Shown: positions 25,256 through 34,170 of the stretch, one piece after another
Numbering within the stretch: position 1 is the first letter of the stretch
Layout of the letters: each line of letters starts with the position of its first letter
Source of the DNA: Deltaproteobacteria bacterium
GTDB lineage: Bacteria > Desulfobacterota > Desulfuromonadia > Geobacterales > Pseudopelobacteraceae
Direction of reading: 5' to 3'
DNA length: 49,724 nucleotides
Assembly: GCA_019162745.1 (NCBI GenBank)
Contig: JAFLLC010000006.1
Span: forward strand, 1-49,724
Translations under genes and position numbers: made by a program
The notes under the pieces: generated by a model
The model's database searches: none
Seen by the model: the letters and a program-made list of their open reading frames with translations, nothing else
Told to the model about the DNA's origin: nothing

Positions 25256-26923
25256 TCAGCACTCAGGTTTTTTTGCCGGGGCCTGATACCACTGCTCTTT
25301 CGGCACAAGCTTGGCCTCGGCAGGGTCACCCAGGTAGTGTGGCGACATGATCTGCACACCATATTCGTTAAAAACATCCTGTATGTTGCCATGCAGCTCA
25401 CTAAGTACCTCGGCGCGCTGGACAGCGCCGGTCCTCAATACCTGGCAGGCAAGGCGGTATTCAGGATAGTAGTCAGACAGGGCGGTCTGAAAGACACGGG
25501 GGGCAGGATCCGTCTGAATGCCAGAGGTGCGACCTGCTGCTTCAGTCAACATGGCATGCACCTGCCGCCAGGGGGTGTCATAGCCAATGGTAACCCCGGT
25601 TTCAAGGATAAAGCCGTTACCCTGTACCGTTCGTGAATAGTTGCGTGATACATTGCTCAGGATAAGGGCATTGGGAAAGGTCAGCTCCTCGCCAAGACCG
25701 GTACGGATCCGGGTGGTAAACAGCCCAAGCTCCATAACCGTCCCCTGATTGCCGGAAATCTGCACATATTCACCAGCCCGGATGGTGCGGGTATACATCA
25801 GTATCAGGCCACTTGCCGCCTGTCCCACCAGGCTGGATGCCCCAAGTGAGACCATCAGGCCGATCAATACCGATAATCCTTTGAATGCTTCAGTGCCAGA
25901 GCCGGGCAGGTACGGGTACGCCATCACCAGCGCAAACAGCCAGATACCGGCAGAAACCAGCCGACGGGTAGGACAGACCGTATCCTGGTCCAGCCAGGCC
26001 AGCTGCAGCTTGCCCTGTTCAACTCTCTCAAAGACGGTCTTTAATAGATCAATGATGAACTTGGCGATGAGAAAAATCAGGAGAGCCACCAGCAGATTTG
26101 GCACGATGCGGGTGACTGCACTGCCAAAACTGACTACCAGATCAATCAGGTACTGGGTCAACCGCTCTCCCCAGGGCCGGGTATAAGGAAACCGCCCCAA
26201 AGAAAACCCCAGCCAGTCGTAGATAACAAACAACACCAACACCCAGTAAACCAGTGTAACTCCACGCTGCACCAGATGTAGCAGCCGCTCCCGGTTCATC
26301 AGGGATTCGCCACCCACGCTCAGGCGCTCTGCATGGGTATGGGCAAGACTGGTCAGGCGGAGCGTCAACCAGCTTCTGGTTCGATTTAACAGCCAGATTA
26401 TCAGAAAGAGTGCTGCGGTTGCGGCAAGAACAAGCCCGGTAGCATGCAGGAGAAGTTTCATGGTGCGGGCTTCCCGTGTTTCACGCACCACCAGTTCCAG
26501 TGAGGTAACAGCATTTTTTGCTGCCTGATCCAGCGTTTCTTCGTTCAGGGAATCGACATCCTCGGGGCTCATCATAAAAGCCAGCACTCCATCCAGCATG
26601 ATGGAGTAACCCTGGGGGATGGGCTTTGATGTCACTACACCAGGGCCTCCGGTAGCCAGCATGCGGCGGAGTGTCTTGTTTGCCCGTAACCCCCGTTCTT
26701 CTACAGGCACCCCCAAAAGCGGTGCCCGGAATAGCGTCACCTGGCGATTGAAAACAGTAACCGGATTTGCCCCCAGCGCTACGATCTCATCCCGCCGCTC
26801 TGGACAAAGGCTGCCAAGACCGGCGATCAGAATGCCAAGGCTACGGTGAGTCGGATCATATAAATATCCACAAGGACACTCGTCTGTTGCCAATTCTATA
26901 CTTTTTGAAGTTATGGTAGCCAT
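25256..26923 (-). CDS. MscS-type mechanosensitive channel with chimeric N-terminus
   Basis: A 555-residue channel protein. Residues about 165-380 contain several membrane helices, and the pore helix/beta domain is recognisable (GASSLVGQAASGLILMYTR, then RAGEYVQISGNQGTVMELG). It should open under membrane tension to release solutes. The N-terminus is unusual. Family members with the periplasmic stretch VTVFNRQVTLFRAPLLG normally have a signal peptide before it. Here residues 1-30 have none and instead contain CPCGYLYDPTH (16-26), nearly identical to the ComM zinc-like motif present at 44.1 kb. The gene's 5' end has probably been replaced. No good Shine-Dalgarno precedes ATG 26923, so expression and membrane targeting are doubtful. 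Confidence 0.82.
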   Translation of the reverse strand: MATITSKSIELATDECPCGYLYDPTHRSLGILIAGLGSLCPERRDEIVALGANPVTVFNRQVTLFRAPLLGVPVEERGLRANKTLRRMLATGGPGVVTSKPIPQGYSIMLDGVLAFMMSPEDVDSLNEETLDQAAKNAVTSLELVVRETREARTMKLLLHATGLVLAATAALFLIIWLLNRTRSWLTLRLTSLAHTHAERLSVGGESLMNRERLLHLVQRGVTLVYWVLVLFVIYDWLGFSLGRFPYTRPWGERLTQYLIDLVVSFGSAVTRIVPNLLVALLIFLIAKFIIDLLKTVFERVEQGKLQLAWLDQDTVCPTRRLVSAGIWLFALVMAYPYLPGSGTEAFKGLSVLIGLMVSLGASSLVGQAASGLILMYTRTIRAGEYVQISGNQGTVMELGLFTTRIRTGLGEELTFPNALILSNVSRNYSRTVQGNGFILETGVTIGYDTPWRQVHAMLTEAAGRTSGIQTDPAPRVFQTALSDYYPEYRLACQVLRTGAVQRAEVLSELHGNIQDVFNEYGVQIMSPHYLGDPAEAKLVPKEQWYQAPAKKPEC

Positions 26924-26959
26924 GGAGGTTGAAACTTGTGCTTATTTACCCTTGCTGAA

Positions 26960-27607
26960 TCAGTTACCACCCGCAGCTACCGGAACCAGGATCTCATTGC
27001 GGCGCATGAACCACGGTGTAAAAGGAGGATTATAGCGTGCCCAGACCGGTTCACCCGAAACAGTAAAGCGGTTATCTTTAATCCATTTTTCCAGTTTTTC
27101 TTTGTGCAATAAATATTTCTCCTCACTCCAAAAACCGGAATAGCGAACAGCTGCTACCCGGCGAGCAGGAACCTGCCGGAGCTTAATGCTTGAATCATCG
27201 GGAGCAGGCAGGGTTTCCATGGTGTATGAGGCCGGCATGGTAAAACTGACGGCCCACTTTCCCTGGACACGCTGCTGGCTGACCGGAGCGGTCATGGATA
27301 TTTTCTCCCCCTGCTGTTCCTGCGAAACAGGAGCCGTCATAGCAATCTTGCCGCGTAATTTGTTGTCACCGGAGATGTAGCGAAACAGCGGTCTGAATGC
27401 CTTGTTACCTGCACCTTCCAGGTTCCCCTCAACAATGATTTCAGCCAGAATCTGGGGTGCGTACTCGCGCAGCTCAAAAATATCATCCGTTTTTATAACC
27501 GTATAGTGGGCTTCTTCTGCTGCCATAGCGGGTATCACTCCCATGATTATGAGCACGGCTACAGTTATAATGAGACTGATCCGGTGTATTGCAGTCAATA
27601 TGATCAT
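26960..27607 (-). CDS. exported SOUL-family heme-binding-like protein
   Basis: A 215-residue protein with a signal peptide or anchor (hydrophobic residues about 8-28, ending AMAAEE). The SOUL/HBP domain follows: VIKTDDIFELREYAPQ at the start, then FRPLFRYISGDN, KIAMTAPVSQ (the family's MTAPV motif, here repeated), FTMPASYTMETLP and YSGFWSEEKY near the end. SOUL proteins bind heme or other tetrapyrroles weakly; the bacterial role is not settled. It diverges from the DUF2141-MipA gene. Confidence 0.88.
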   Translation of the reverse strand: MIILTAIHRISLIITVAVLIIMGVIPAMAAEEAHYTVIKTDDIFELREYAPQILAEIIVEGNLEGAGNKAFRPLFRYISGDNKLRGKIAMTAPVSQEQQGEKISMTAPVSQQRVQGKWAVSFTMPASYTMETLPAPDDSSIKLRQVPARRVAAVRYSGFWSEEKYLLHKEKLEKWIKDNRFTVSGEPVWARYNPPFTPWFMRRNEILVPVAAGGN

Positions 27608-27786
27608 CGTTTAGCTCCTTTTCAACAAATTTATTTTCGGATAGTATGAAACCTTTCTGAACAAATACTACCCGATGCACCACTCATTGCCAAATAGCTC
27701 CCCATCAAGTTATCTTCACCTTCGGTCTCGAAAAGACAGGCCAGTTCATGGTGAACGTTTGTATACGCAAACCCGTATGGCAACTA

Positions 27787-27814
27787 TTGAATTTATAGAA
27801 TACTGTAGTAGTAT
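27787..27814 (+). promoter_or_regulatory. promoter of the DUF2141-MipA gene
   Basis: TTGAAT (27787-27792), a 16-base spacer and TAGTAT (27809-27814) lie just ahead of an AAGGAG ribosome site (27829-27834). This supports the TTG codon at 27846 as the start and rules out the upstream ATGs at 27675 and 27777, which lie before the promoter. Confidence 0.5.
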
Positions 27815-27845
27815 CTACAAGAACTATCAAGGAGAGCAGATCAAA

Positions 27846-28991
27846 TTGAATTACATCATCAAATATACATACTGCTTTAAACCTATTGCTCTTGGCTTTG
27901 TCATGTTTGCGATCACCTGTCTGCCCTGGTTTACGAATGCAGAAGCGGCTGAGTTGATAATCGGTATTGATAATCCACCGATAAACGGAACAGTTATTGC
28001 GATGCTGTTCAACTCTGGCAGTACGTTTGTTGATCTTCGTGATCCGGTTAAAGTTATCAATTATCCGTCCACTGGACCTGCCGCTGGACGAATAGCTGAT
28101 CTGCCCGGTGGTGAATATGCCCTGGTTGTTTTTCACGATGAAAATGGCAATGGCCGCTTAGACGAAAATTTCATTGGCGTCCCGAGTGAACCGCTTGGGT
28201 TCTCAAATCGCTACTGGCCAAAGGGCCCGCCCACCTTCACCAACGCAGCGTTCAAACTCGAAACAGATGAAACTAAAACTATTGATGTCAAGCTGCAGTC
28301 TCTATTTGGAAAGACAGGCATACTTAGCTTAGGGGTAGGTGTACTCTCGAATACGAGTCCATACCGTGATGCAAAAAGTTGGAATGTTCAGCCCATTCCG
28401 GCGGTCAGCTATATAGGTGACCGGGTACAGATCCTTGGTTTAACTGCCCTTTGTGGAATCCTGAATTGGGATGATTTTGCACTGGCAGCGACTGCGAGTT
28501 ACCGGTTCGGTGCCTATCGCGAGAAAGACAGCTCCTACCTGCAGGGCATGGGAAATCGCAAGAGCACCATTTTGGGAGGGCTGGAATTGCAGTATAAATT
28601 GCCCGAGGGGTTCAAGCTTTCTGCAGGTTATGAGCATGACATACTTGACAAAACTGGCGGCGGAACAGGTCGCTTGGGTGTGGGAAAGGCCTTTCAGCAG
28701 AACGTGCTGACAATCTCACCAAAAATTTCACTTAACTGGCTTACCGATAAACTTGCTGATTATGAATACGGAGTGTCCGCGGATCAAGCCCGCCTGAATC
28801 GTCCTGCCTATCATCCAGGCCATGCAGTGAATCTCGAAGTCGGGGTTACCTTATTTCGAGAACTTTATAAGAATTGGCAAATAATTTTCAGTAGCAGTGT
28901 TGTTTTCTTGCCGTCGAATCTCAAGGCCAGCCCGATTGTGGACCAGTCGCAGGTATTTAAGTCTTTTGCCGCAGTCACACGAAGATTCTGA
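27846..28991 (+). CDS. fusion of a DUF2141 domain and a MipA/OmpV outer-membrane barrel
   Basis: A 381-residue product from TTG 27846, with a signal peptide ending TNAEA. Residues about 35-145 are a DUF2141 domain: VIAMLFNSGSTFVD, LPGGEYALVVFHDENGNG, LDENFIGVPSEPLGFSN, with the conserved HD-NGNG-LD calcium-like loop. From about residue 150 to the end it resembles MipA/OmpV barrels: ILSLGVGVLSNTSPYRDAKS and repeated amphipathic strands, ending in Phe as outer-membrane proteins do. MipA scaffolds murein hydrolases in E. coli; OmpV-like barrels also occur near two-component systems. Finding both domains in one chain is unusual in my experience. The function is unknown. Confidence 0.75.
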   Translation: MNYIIKYTYCFKPIALGFVMFAITCLPWFTNAEAAELIIGIDNPPINGTVIAMLFNSGSTFVDLRDPVKVINYPSTGPAAGRIADLPGGEYALVVFHDENGNGRLDENFIGVPSEPLGFSNRYWPKGPPTFTNAAFKLETDETKTIDVKLQSLFGKTGILSLGVGVLSNTSPYRDAKSWNVQPIPAVSYIGDRVQILGLTALCGILNWDDFALAATASYRFGAYREKDSSYLQGMGNRKSTILGGLELQYKLPEGFKLSAGYEHDILDKTGGGTGRLGVGKAFQQNVLTISPKISLNWLTDKLADYEYGVSADQARLNRPAYHPGHAVNLEVGVTLFRELYKNWQIIFSSSVVFLPSNLKASPIVDQSQVFKSFAAVTRRF

Positions 28992-29103
28992 AGTAGCGAC
29001 AGGATAATGATCGCACCATTATGAATCTTATAACAGGTAACAACCTGGTTAGCTGCACTGGTATTGCTGCGGCTGCAGTAACCGAAGGGGAGATTGCCAT
29101 ACT

Positions 29104-31842
29104 ATGCACAAGAGTCTAATGCAGCCAGGTGAAATAACGTGGCACTCATCATCCGACCAGGACGTAATGACCCGACTGGGTACACGTCCGGACGGATTAA
29201 ATGATGGGGAAATCACAGAAAGGTTGCAGCACTTCGGTGCCAACACCCTTGCCCGGTCCGGCGGGACAAGCCCCTGGCTCATCTTCTGGCGCCAGATCAA
29301 TAACCCGATCGGCTGGCTGCTGCTGGCTGCCGGTGGCCTGGCCGTTGCGCTTAAAAAGCCCACTGATGCTGCGGTTGTATTTGGTGCGGTGGTCATCAAT
29401 GCCATCATCGGCTTCATCCAGGAATATCGGGCCGGAAAAGCTATTGAGGCGCTTGCGGCCATGATTCCTGAAGCGGCAACGGCCATGAGAAACGGGCAGT
29501 CCATCGCGGTGTCGGCGGATAGATTGGTCCCCGGTGACGTTGTAACATTACAGAGTGGTGATAAAGTGCCGGCCGATCTGCGGTTGATTCGGGTCAAAAA
29601 TCTGCTTGTAGAGGAAGCCGCCCTGACCGGCGAGTCTCTTCCGGTGGCAAAGCGCTCCGATGCAGTATTGCCGGACTCACCTCTGGGCGACCGCTTTTGC
29701 ATGGCCTACAGTGGAACCCTGGTCGTACAAGGCACGGCCACCGGCGTGGTTGTCGCCACGGGGAACAACACCGAACTGGGGCGGATCAATGAGCTTCTCA
29801 ATCAGACAACACAGCTGGAGACTCCTCTGACGAGACAATTGGCCAGGGTCACTACCGGAATCACCGTCACCGTCGTGTTCGTGGTAGCGGTTCTGATAGC
29901 TTTCGGTATCTGGATCAAGGACGCCCCTGTTGGCGAAGCCCTCATGGTTGCCGTCTCTCTGGCCGTAGCGGCAATCCCCGAGGGACTGCCGGCAGTTATT
30001 ACCATCTGCCTGGCCATCGGCGTCCGGCGGATGGCCGCACGGCATGCTGTTGTCCGTCATCTTCCGGCGGTGGAAACACTTGGGTCCACAACTATCATCT
30101 GCTCGGACAAGACCGGTACCCTGACCCGCAATGAAATGACGGTCCAGGTGGCATGGCTGGAAGGCCACGAATACCGGTTTTCCGGCATCGGCTACGCACC
30201 GGAAGGCGAAGTTGAGCATGATGGCGTCCGCCTGACGGCAGTTCCTCCATCACTGCAGGAACTGCTCACTATTGCTGTCCTCTGTAATGATTCCGCGCTG
30301 CGTCCCGAGGGTGACAGTTGGGCCATCACCGGCGATCCGACAGAAGCCGCTCTGGTGGTTGCCGGTCAGAAGGCGGCATTGAATGCCCATGAATTCCGCA
30401 GTTGTCACCTCCGCCTGGATGTCATACCCTTCGAGTCGGACACCAAATTCATGGCCACCCTGAACCGGATTGACGGTGAGAACCGCATCCTGCTCAAGGG
30501 GGCCCCGGAAACAGTCATTGAGCGCTGTTCGCTCAGCGAAACAGAGCAGCAGAAAATCAATGACGCCATGGCAACTTACGCCCGCCAGGGGATGCGAGTT
30601 ATTGCTTTTGCACATCGCCGGGACGTTGCAGCAGAAGAGATTTCTCCGGATGACGTTACAAAAGACCTGCAATTTGCCGGTCTGCTCTGTATGATTGATC
30701 CTCCCCGTACCGAAGCCATGGACGCCATCAGGATCTGTCATAATGCCGGCATCACCGTTAAGATGATCACCGGCGACCATCCTGTAACGGCCGAAGCTAT
30801 TGGTCGTCAGCTCGGTCTGCTGCAGCATGGACAGGGTGCCATGACCGGTCGCGACCTGGATGGCCTCTCTGAAATAGAACTCCAATCGGCTGTCATGAGT
30901 ACCAATGTGTTTGCCCGCGTTGCTCCGGAACATAAAATTCAGCTCGTGCAGGCTCTCCAGGCGCAGCGCCACGTGGTTGCCATGACCGGCGACGGCGTCA
31001 ATGACGCCCCGGCCCTCAAACGGGCCGACATCGGGATCGCCATGGGTATTACCGGCACAGCGGTATCCAAGGAGGCGGCCAAGGTTGTTCTGATGGATGA
31101 CAATTTCGCTTCCATCACCGCAGCGGTGGAAGAGGGTCGTCGGGTCTACGACAATCTCATAAAGTCGCTGGCCTTCGTGCTCCCCACCAATCTGGGTCTG
31201 GCCTGTACGCTGACCGCATCCATGTTTTTCTTCCCGACGGTACGGGTCGACGGAGCGAATGAGCTGCTCATGGCCATGTCCCCCAGCCAGACTCTCTGGA
31301 TCAACCTGGTGGCCAGCGTTACCCTCTCGATCCCGCTGGCCTTCGAAGTGCTGGAGCCAAACGCCATGCGGCGCATGCCCCGTTCTCCAGACGAACCGGT
31401 CTTTTCAGGTTTCATTGTCGCACGACTGATCATGGTGGCCCTGCTCATGTCCGCAGGGGCATGCGGCCTGTTTCTCTGGGAATACTTCCGGATCATCGGT
31501 CCTGAACCGGTGACGACCGCCCGGCATGCTCTGGCGCTGGGCGAAGCACAGACGCTCTGCGTCACCAGTATCACCTTCACCCAGATATTCTATCTGCTCA
31601 ACTGCCGATCCCTGCGTGACTCTTTCTTTGCCCAGGGGGTCTTCAGTAACCCGGCAATCTTTATCGGCATCGGCCTCCTCCTGCTGCTTCAGTCATGCTT
31701 CATCTACCTGCCGCCGCTGCAGGCACTTTTTGCTACAGCAGCGCTCGACGCCCGAGCCTGGTTGTATGCCATGGCAGCAGGCGCTGTTGTGCTGCCGGTG
31801 ATATCGCTGGATAAATGGTTCAGAAACCGCCGCCTTGGATGA
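29104..31842 (+). CDS. P-type cation-transporting ATPase (type IIA-like)
   Basis: A 912-residue primary ion pump. It has the N-terminal cation ATPase domain (GLNDGEITERLQHFGAN), the TGES dephosphorylation loop (175-178), the M4 ion-site motif PEGLP (292-296), the phosphorylated Asp335 in CSDKTGTLT, KGAPE in the nucleotide domain, TGDGVNDAPALKRADIGIAM, and a C-terminal membrane domain. PEGLP places it with Ca2+/Mn2+ or Na+-type IIA and IIC pumps rather than heavy-metal CPx pumps; the exact ion cannot be read from sequence. A GGGGAG site lies upstream. It is transcribed alone, about 100 bases before the YeeE/YedE pair. Confidence 0.92.
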   Translation: MHKSLMQPGEITWHSSSDQDVMTRLGTRPDGLNDGEITERLQHFGANTLARSGGTSPWLIFWRQINNPIGWLLLAAGGLAVALKKPTDAAVVFGAVVINAIIGFIQEYRAGKAIEALAAMIPEAATAMRNGQSIAVSADRLVPGDVVTLQSGDKVPADLRLIRVKNLLVEEAALTGESLPVAKRSDAVLPDSPLGDRFCMAYSGTLVVQGTATGVVVATGNNTELGRINELLNQTTQLETPLTRQLARVTTGITVTVVFVVAVLIAFGIWIKDAPVGEALMVAVSLAVAAIPEGLPAVITICLAIGVRRMAARHAVVRHLPAVETLGSTTIICSDKTGTLTRNEMTVQVAWLEGHEYRFSGIGYAPEGEVEHDGVRLTAVPPSLQELLTIAVLCNDSALRPEGDSWAITGDPTEAALVVAGQKAALNAHEFRSCHLRLDVIPFESDTKFMATLNRIDGENRILLKGAPETVIERCSLSETEQQKINDAMATYARQGMRVIAFAHRRDVAAEEISPDDVTKDLQFAGLLCMIDPPRTEAMDAIRICHNAGITVKMITGDHPVTAEAIGRQLGLLQHGQGAMTGRDLDGLSEIELQSAVMSTNVFARVAPEHKIQLVQALQAQRHVVAMTGDGVNDAPALKRADIGIAMGITGTAVSKEAAKVVLMDDNFASITAAVEEGRRVYDNLIKSLAFVLPTNLGLACTLTASMFFFPTVRVDGANELLMAMSPSQTLWINLVASVTLSIPLAFEVLEPNAMRRMPRSPDEPVFSGFIVARLIMVALLMSAGACGLFLWEYFRIIGPEPVTTARHALALGEAQTLCVTSITFTQIFYLLNCRSLRDSFFAQGVFSNPAIFIGIGLLLLLQSCFIYLPPLQALFATAALDARAWLYAMAAGAVVLPVISLDKWFRNRRLG

Positions 31843-31943
31843 ATGGCCCATATAAGTTAATATCGCTTGCGCGAGGGTAAGATTCGGAACTCTGCTGGAC
31901 GGTAAGTCCGGATAAAGAAATCCATGATAGCAGGAGGTTAAAA

Positions 31944-32486
31944 ATGAAATGGAAAACAAAAGATGGCGGTTGGAGTCCTTACCTTGCAGGTGCCCTGGTG
32001 GGGCTGTTAGCTATTGCTTCAGTGTATGCAACCACCCAGTGGATGGGGAAATCAAATTATCTGGGGGCATCGACTACCTTCGTGCGTGCAGCCGGCCTGC
32101 TTGAGCGAACGGTGGTTCCTGATCGCGTAGCAGCAAACGAGTACTTTACCAAGGAAAAGGTTCGTGTAGACTGGCAGTTCACGCTGGTTCTCGGCATCTT
32201 TCTGGGGGCGCTGGTCTCTTCCACAATGGACAAAAGCTACAAACTGGAGAGCGTTCCGCCGATATGGGAAAATCGCTTCGGTCCATCCATCGGGAAAAGG
32301 GCCGTGGCTGCGTTCCTGGGAGGCATCGTCGCAATGGTAGGTGCACGAATGGCCGACGGCTGTCCCAGCGGACACGGATTGAGCGGCATGATGCAGCTCT
32401 CGGTCAGCTCCTTTGTCGCACTCGCGATGTTCTTCAGCATTGGCGTTTTAGTTGCCACCCTTGTGTATGGCAGGAGGTCATTATGA
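31944..32486 (+). CDS. YeeE/YedE-family membrane protein, first half of a pair
   Basis: A 180-residue membrane protein of the YeeE/YedE (DUF395) family, whose characterised members import thiosulfate or other sulfur compounds through conserved cysteines. Five hydrophobic segments are visible, with the family motif GARMADGCPSGHGLSGMMQL (cysteine in GCPSGHG). The ATG has an AGGAGG site. It overlaps the second half-gene by four bases, so the two probably assemble as a heterodimer equal to a full-length transporter. Confidence 0.88.
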   Translation: MKWKTKDGGWSPYLAGALVGLLAIASVYATTQWMGKSNYLGASTTFVRAAGLLERTVVPDRVAANEYFTKEKVRVDWQFTLVLGIFLGALVSSTMDKSYKLESVPPIWENRFGPSIGKRAVAAFLGGIVAMVGARMADGCPSGHGLSGMMQLSVSSFVALAMFFSIGVLVATLVYGRRSL

Positions 32487-33013
32487 GTACAGACCAGATA
32501 CTCGGACTCATTACGGGGATATTGTTCGGATTCCTGCTGCAGAAAGGTCGCGTACTGCGCTTCGAGAAACAAGTCGGCGCCATGTTGCTCAAGGACATGA
32601 CGATATTCAAGTTCATGCTTTCCGCCATATTGGTCGGCATGGTCGGGATAGCTCTGCTCACGGATGCAGGAATTATCACCTTAAGCCACAAACCGATGAA
32701 CCTCGGCGCCGTGCTTTTGGGAGGGGCTCTGTTCGGAGCTGGATGGGCAGTGATGGGTTTCTGTCCCGGCACGTCGATCGGCGCTCTGGGCGAAGGTCGC
32801 TGGCATGCAGTGTTCGCCATTACAGGAATGGTGGCAGGGGCTGCCCTCTACGCAGAACTCTTTCCCTTCTTCAAGTCAACGGTTCTGGTGTGGAAGGATT
32901 TTGGCAAGATCGGGTTGCCGGAAACCCTGGGTGTCTCACCGTGGGTCATAATCCCTTTTTTCTGGGCCGGAACGATGTCCTTGTTCTTCTGGTTTGAAAA
33001 AAAAGGACTCTAG
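32483..33013 (+). CDS. YeeE/YedE-family membrane protein, second half of a pair
   Basis: A 176-residue membrane protein starting at the ATGA overlap with the preceding gene; AGGAGG lies just upstream. It shows GITFGFLLQKGR-like ILFGFLLQKGRVLRFE and the second conserved cysteine motif GAGWAVMGFCPGTSIGALGEG, characteristic of the C-terminal half of YeeE transporters. With its partner it likely carries sulfur species across the inner membrane. No sulfurtransferase gene is adjacent; the next gene is a thiol peroxidase. Confidence 0.88.
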   Translation: MSTDQILGLITGILFGFLLQKGRVLRFEKQVGAMLLKDMTIFKFMLSAILVGMVGIALLTDAGIITLSHKPMNLGAVLLGGALFGAGWAVMGFCPGTSIGALGEGRWHAVFAITGMVAGAALYAELFPFFKSTVLVWKDFGKIGLPETLGVSPWVIIPFFWAGTMSLFFWFEKKGL

Positions 33014-33088
33014 CCTTGAAAATATGATCAAACCATGGTCTCCATCGGTCGGCTATCGGCCAATGATGATGCCAAGAACAGGAGTACC

Positions 33089-33586
33089 ATGAACCTCTCC
33101 GAAATTACTGTCAAAACCATCGATGGACGCGCCGAGACAATGGCAACCTACCGGGGTCAGGTGCTGCTGATCGTAAATGTCGCCAGCAAGTGCGGTTTCA
33201 CCAGCCAATATGCGGGATTGGAAGCGCTCTATCGGCGTTACCGGCACAAGGGTTTTACCGTTCTCGGCTTTCCCTGCGATCAGTTCGCCCATCAGGAACC
33301 GGGCAGCGAGGTGGAGATTCAAAGCTTCTGCTCGCTTACCTATGATGTCACCTTTCCCCTTTTTACCAAGACAGAGGTCAACGGCAGCGGCGCGCATCCG
33401 CTCTACAGATTCCTCAAGAAGGCCAAACCGGGGCTCTTCGGCAGCGAGGCGATCAAGTGGAATTTCACCAAGTTTCTCGTCAATCGTGAGGGGCAGGTGC
33501 TGAAACGTTACGCCCCGAGCGACACGCCGGAAAAGATCGAGGAAGATCTGCGGGTAATGACAGATTTGTCAATCGGTGACGCATGA
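33089..33586 (+). CDS. glutathione peroxidase-family thiol peroxidase
   Basis: A 165-residue peroxidase of the BtuE/Gpx family. The active site uses cysteine in NVASKCGFTSQY, with glutamine and tryptophan partners in FPCDQFAHQEPGS and IKWNFTKFLV. The Cys forms usually work with thioredoxin rather than glutathione. The ATG at 33089 has AGGAG just upstream; an earlier in-frame ATG at 33035 has none. No selenocysteine codon is involved. It lies downstream of the YeeE/YedE pair and could be co-transcribed (75-base gap). Confidence 0.92.
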   Translation: MNLSEITVKTIDGRAETMATYRGQVLLIVNVASKCGFTSQYAGLEALYRRYRHKGFTVLGFPCDQFAHQEPGSEVEIQSFCSLTYDVTFPLFTKTEVNGSGAHPLYRFLKKAKPGLFGSEAIKWNFTKFLVNREGQVLKRYAPSDTPEKIEEDLRVMTDLSIGDA

Positions 33587-33596
33587 AAGGTAATCG

Positions 33597-33650
33597 ATGA
33601 AAATATCGATTATTGGCGGCGGCATATCCGGATTGCCAATGGCCGCTTGA
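33597..33650 (+). pseudogene. 5' scrap of an FAD-dependent oxidoreductase gene
   Basis: Seventeen codons reading MKISIIGGGISGLPMAA and then TGA match the dinucleotide-binding N-terminus of the intact oxidoreductase ending at 37311 (MKIAIIGGGISGLTTAH). Nothing further of the gene follows. It lies directly after the peroxidase gene and looks like a deletion scar. Confidence 0.6.
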
Positions 33651-33800
33651 GTTTTTCCTATTGCAGTGACTGGCTGAATTCGCGTAATGCAGTTCCAATA
33701 TCGCAATCACCGCCTCTTCAGTCAGAAACGTTTGATGGCAGTAATCCATCTTCAGGCCCAACCTGCCAGACAGACCAACCGCCTCTAGTTATACCGATTA

Positions 33801-34091
33801 TCATCGGCAATGGTATGCACTGTTTTTGCGCCGCAACCCAAATACTCCCCACCACAACCCCAGCGCCTTGCGCTGTGAAAACGACAAATCCCTGCGCTGC
33901 GCCGGAGTGAACGCTTTGATCTGCTCAGCTGTCAATGCCTTGATCCTGTGTGCAGGGATTGGAGCAATCATCTCTTTGGTAAGTCTGGAAATCTGCTTAG
34001 TCGTCAGAGCCGCAATATGTGGGCCTGGGAACATTGCAAAAATTGCGGGTGTAATTCCGGCAAACTGCTCATCTGTAAGTTCTTTAAGCAT
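33801..34091 (-). CDS. small protein of LT-x-x-Q-type short repeats
   Basis: The 96-residue frame contains about six tandem units of roughly 11 residues with the pattern [hydrophobic]-x-x-[LF]-T-x-x-Q-[hydrophobic]: ELTDEQFAGITPAIFAM, ALTTKQISRLTKEMI, ALTAEQIKAFTPAQRRDL and SFSQRKAL. Such repeats occur, in much longer arrays, in large surface or hemagglutinin-like proteins. There is no signal peptide and no ribosome site. The tail (WWGVFGLRRKNSAYHCR) departs from the repeat. It may be a fragment of a longer repeat protein rather than a working gene. Confidence 0.4.
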   Translation of the reverse strand: MLKELTDEQFAGITPAIFAMFPGPHIAALTTKQISRLTKEMIAPIPAHRIKALTAEQIKAFTPAQRRDLSFSQRKALGLWWGVFGLRRKNSAYHCR

Positions 34092-34170
34092 ATCTGCAGA
34101 AAAATAAAGAACATTTGGAGGTTTATGAACTATTAGTCAGGGCTATGTCAGAACAGGTAAAAGTAAAAAC

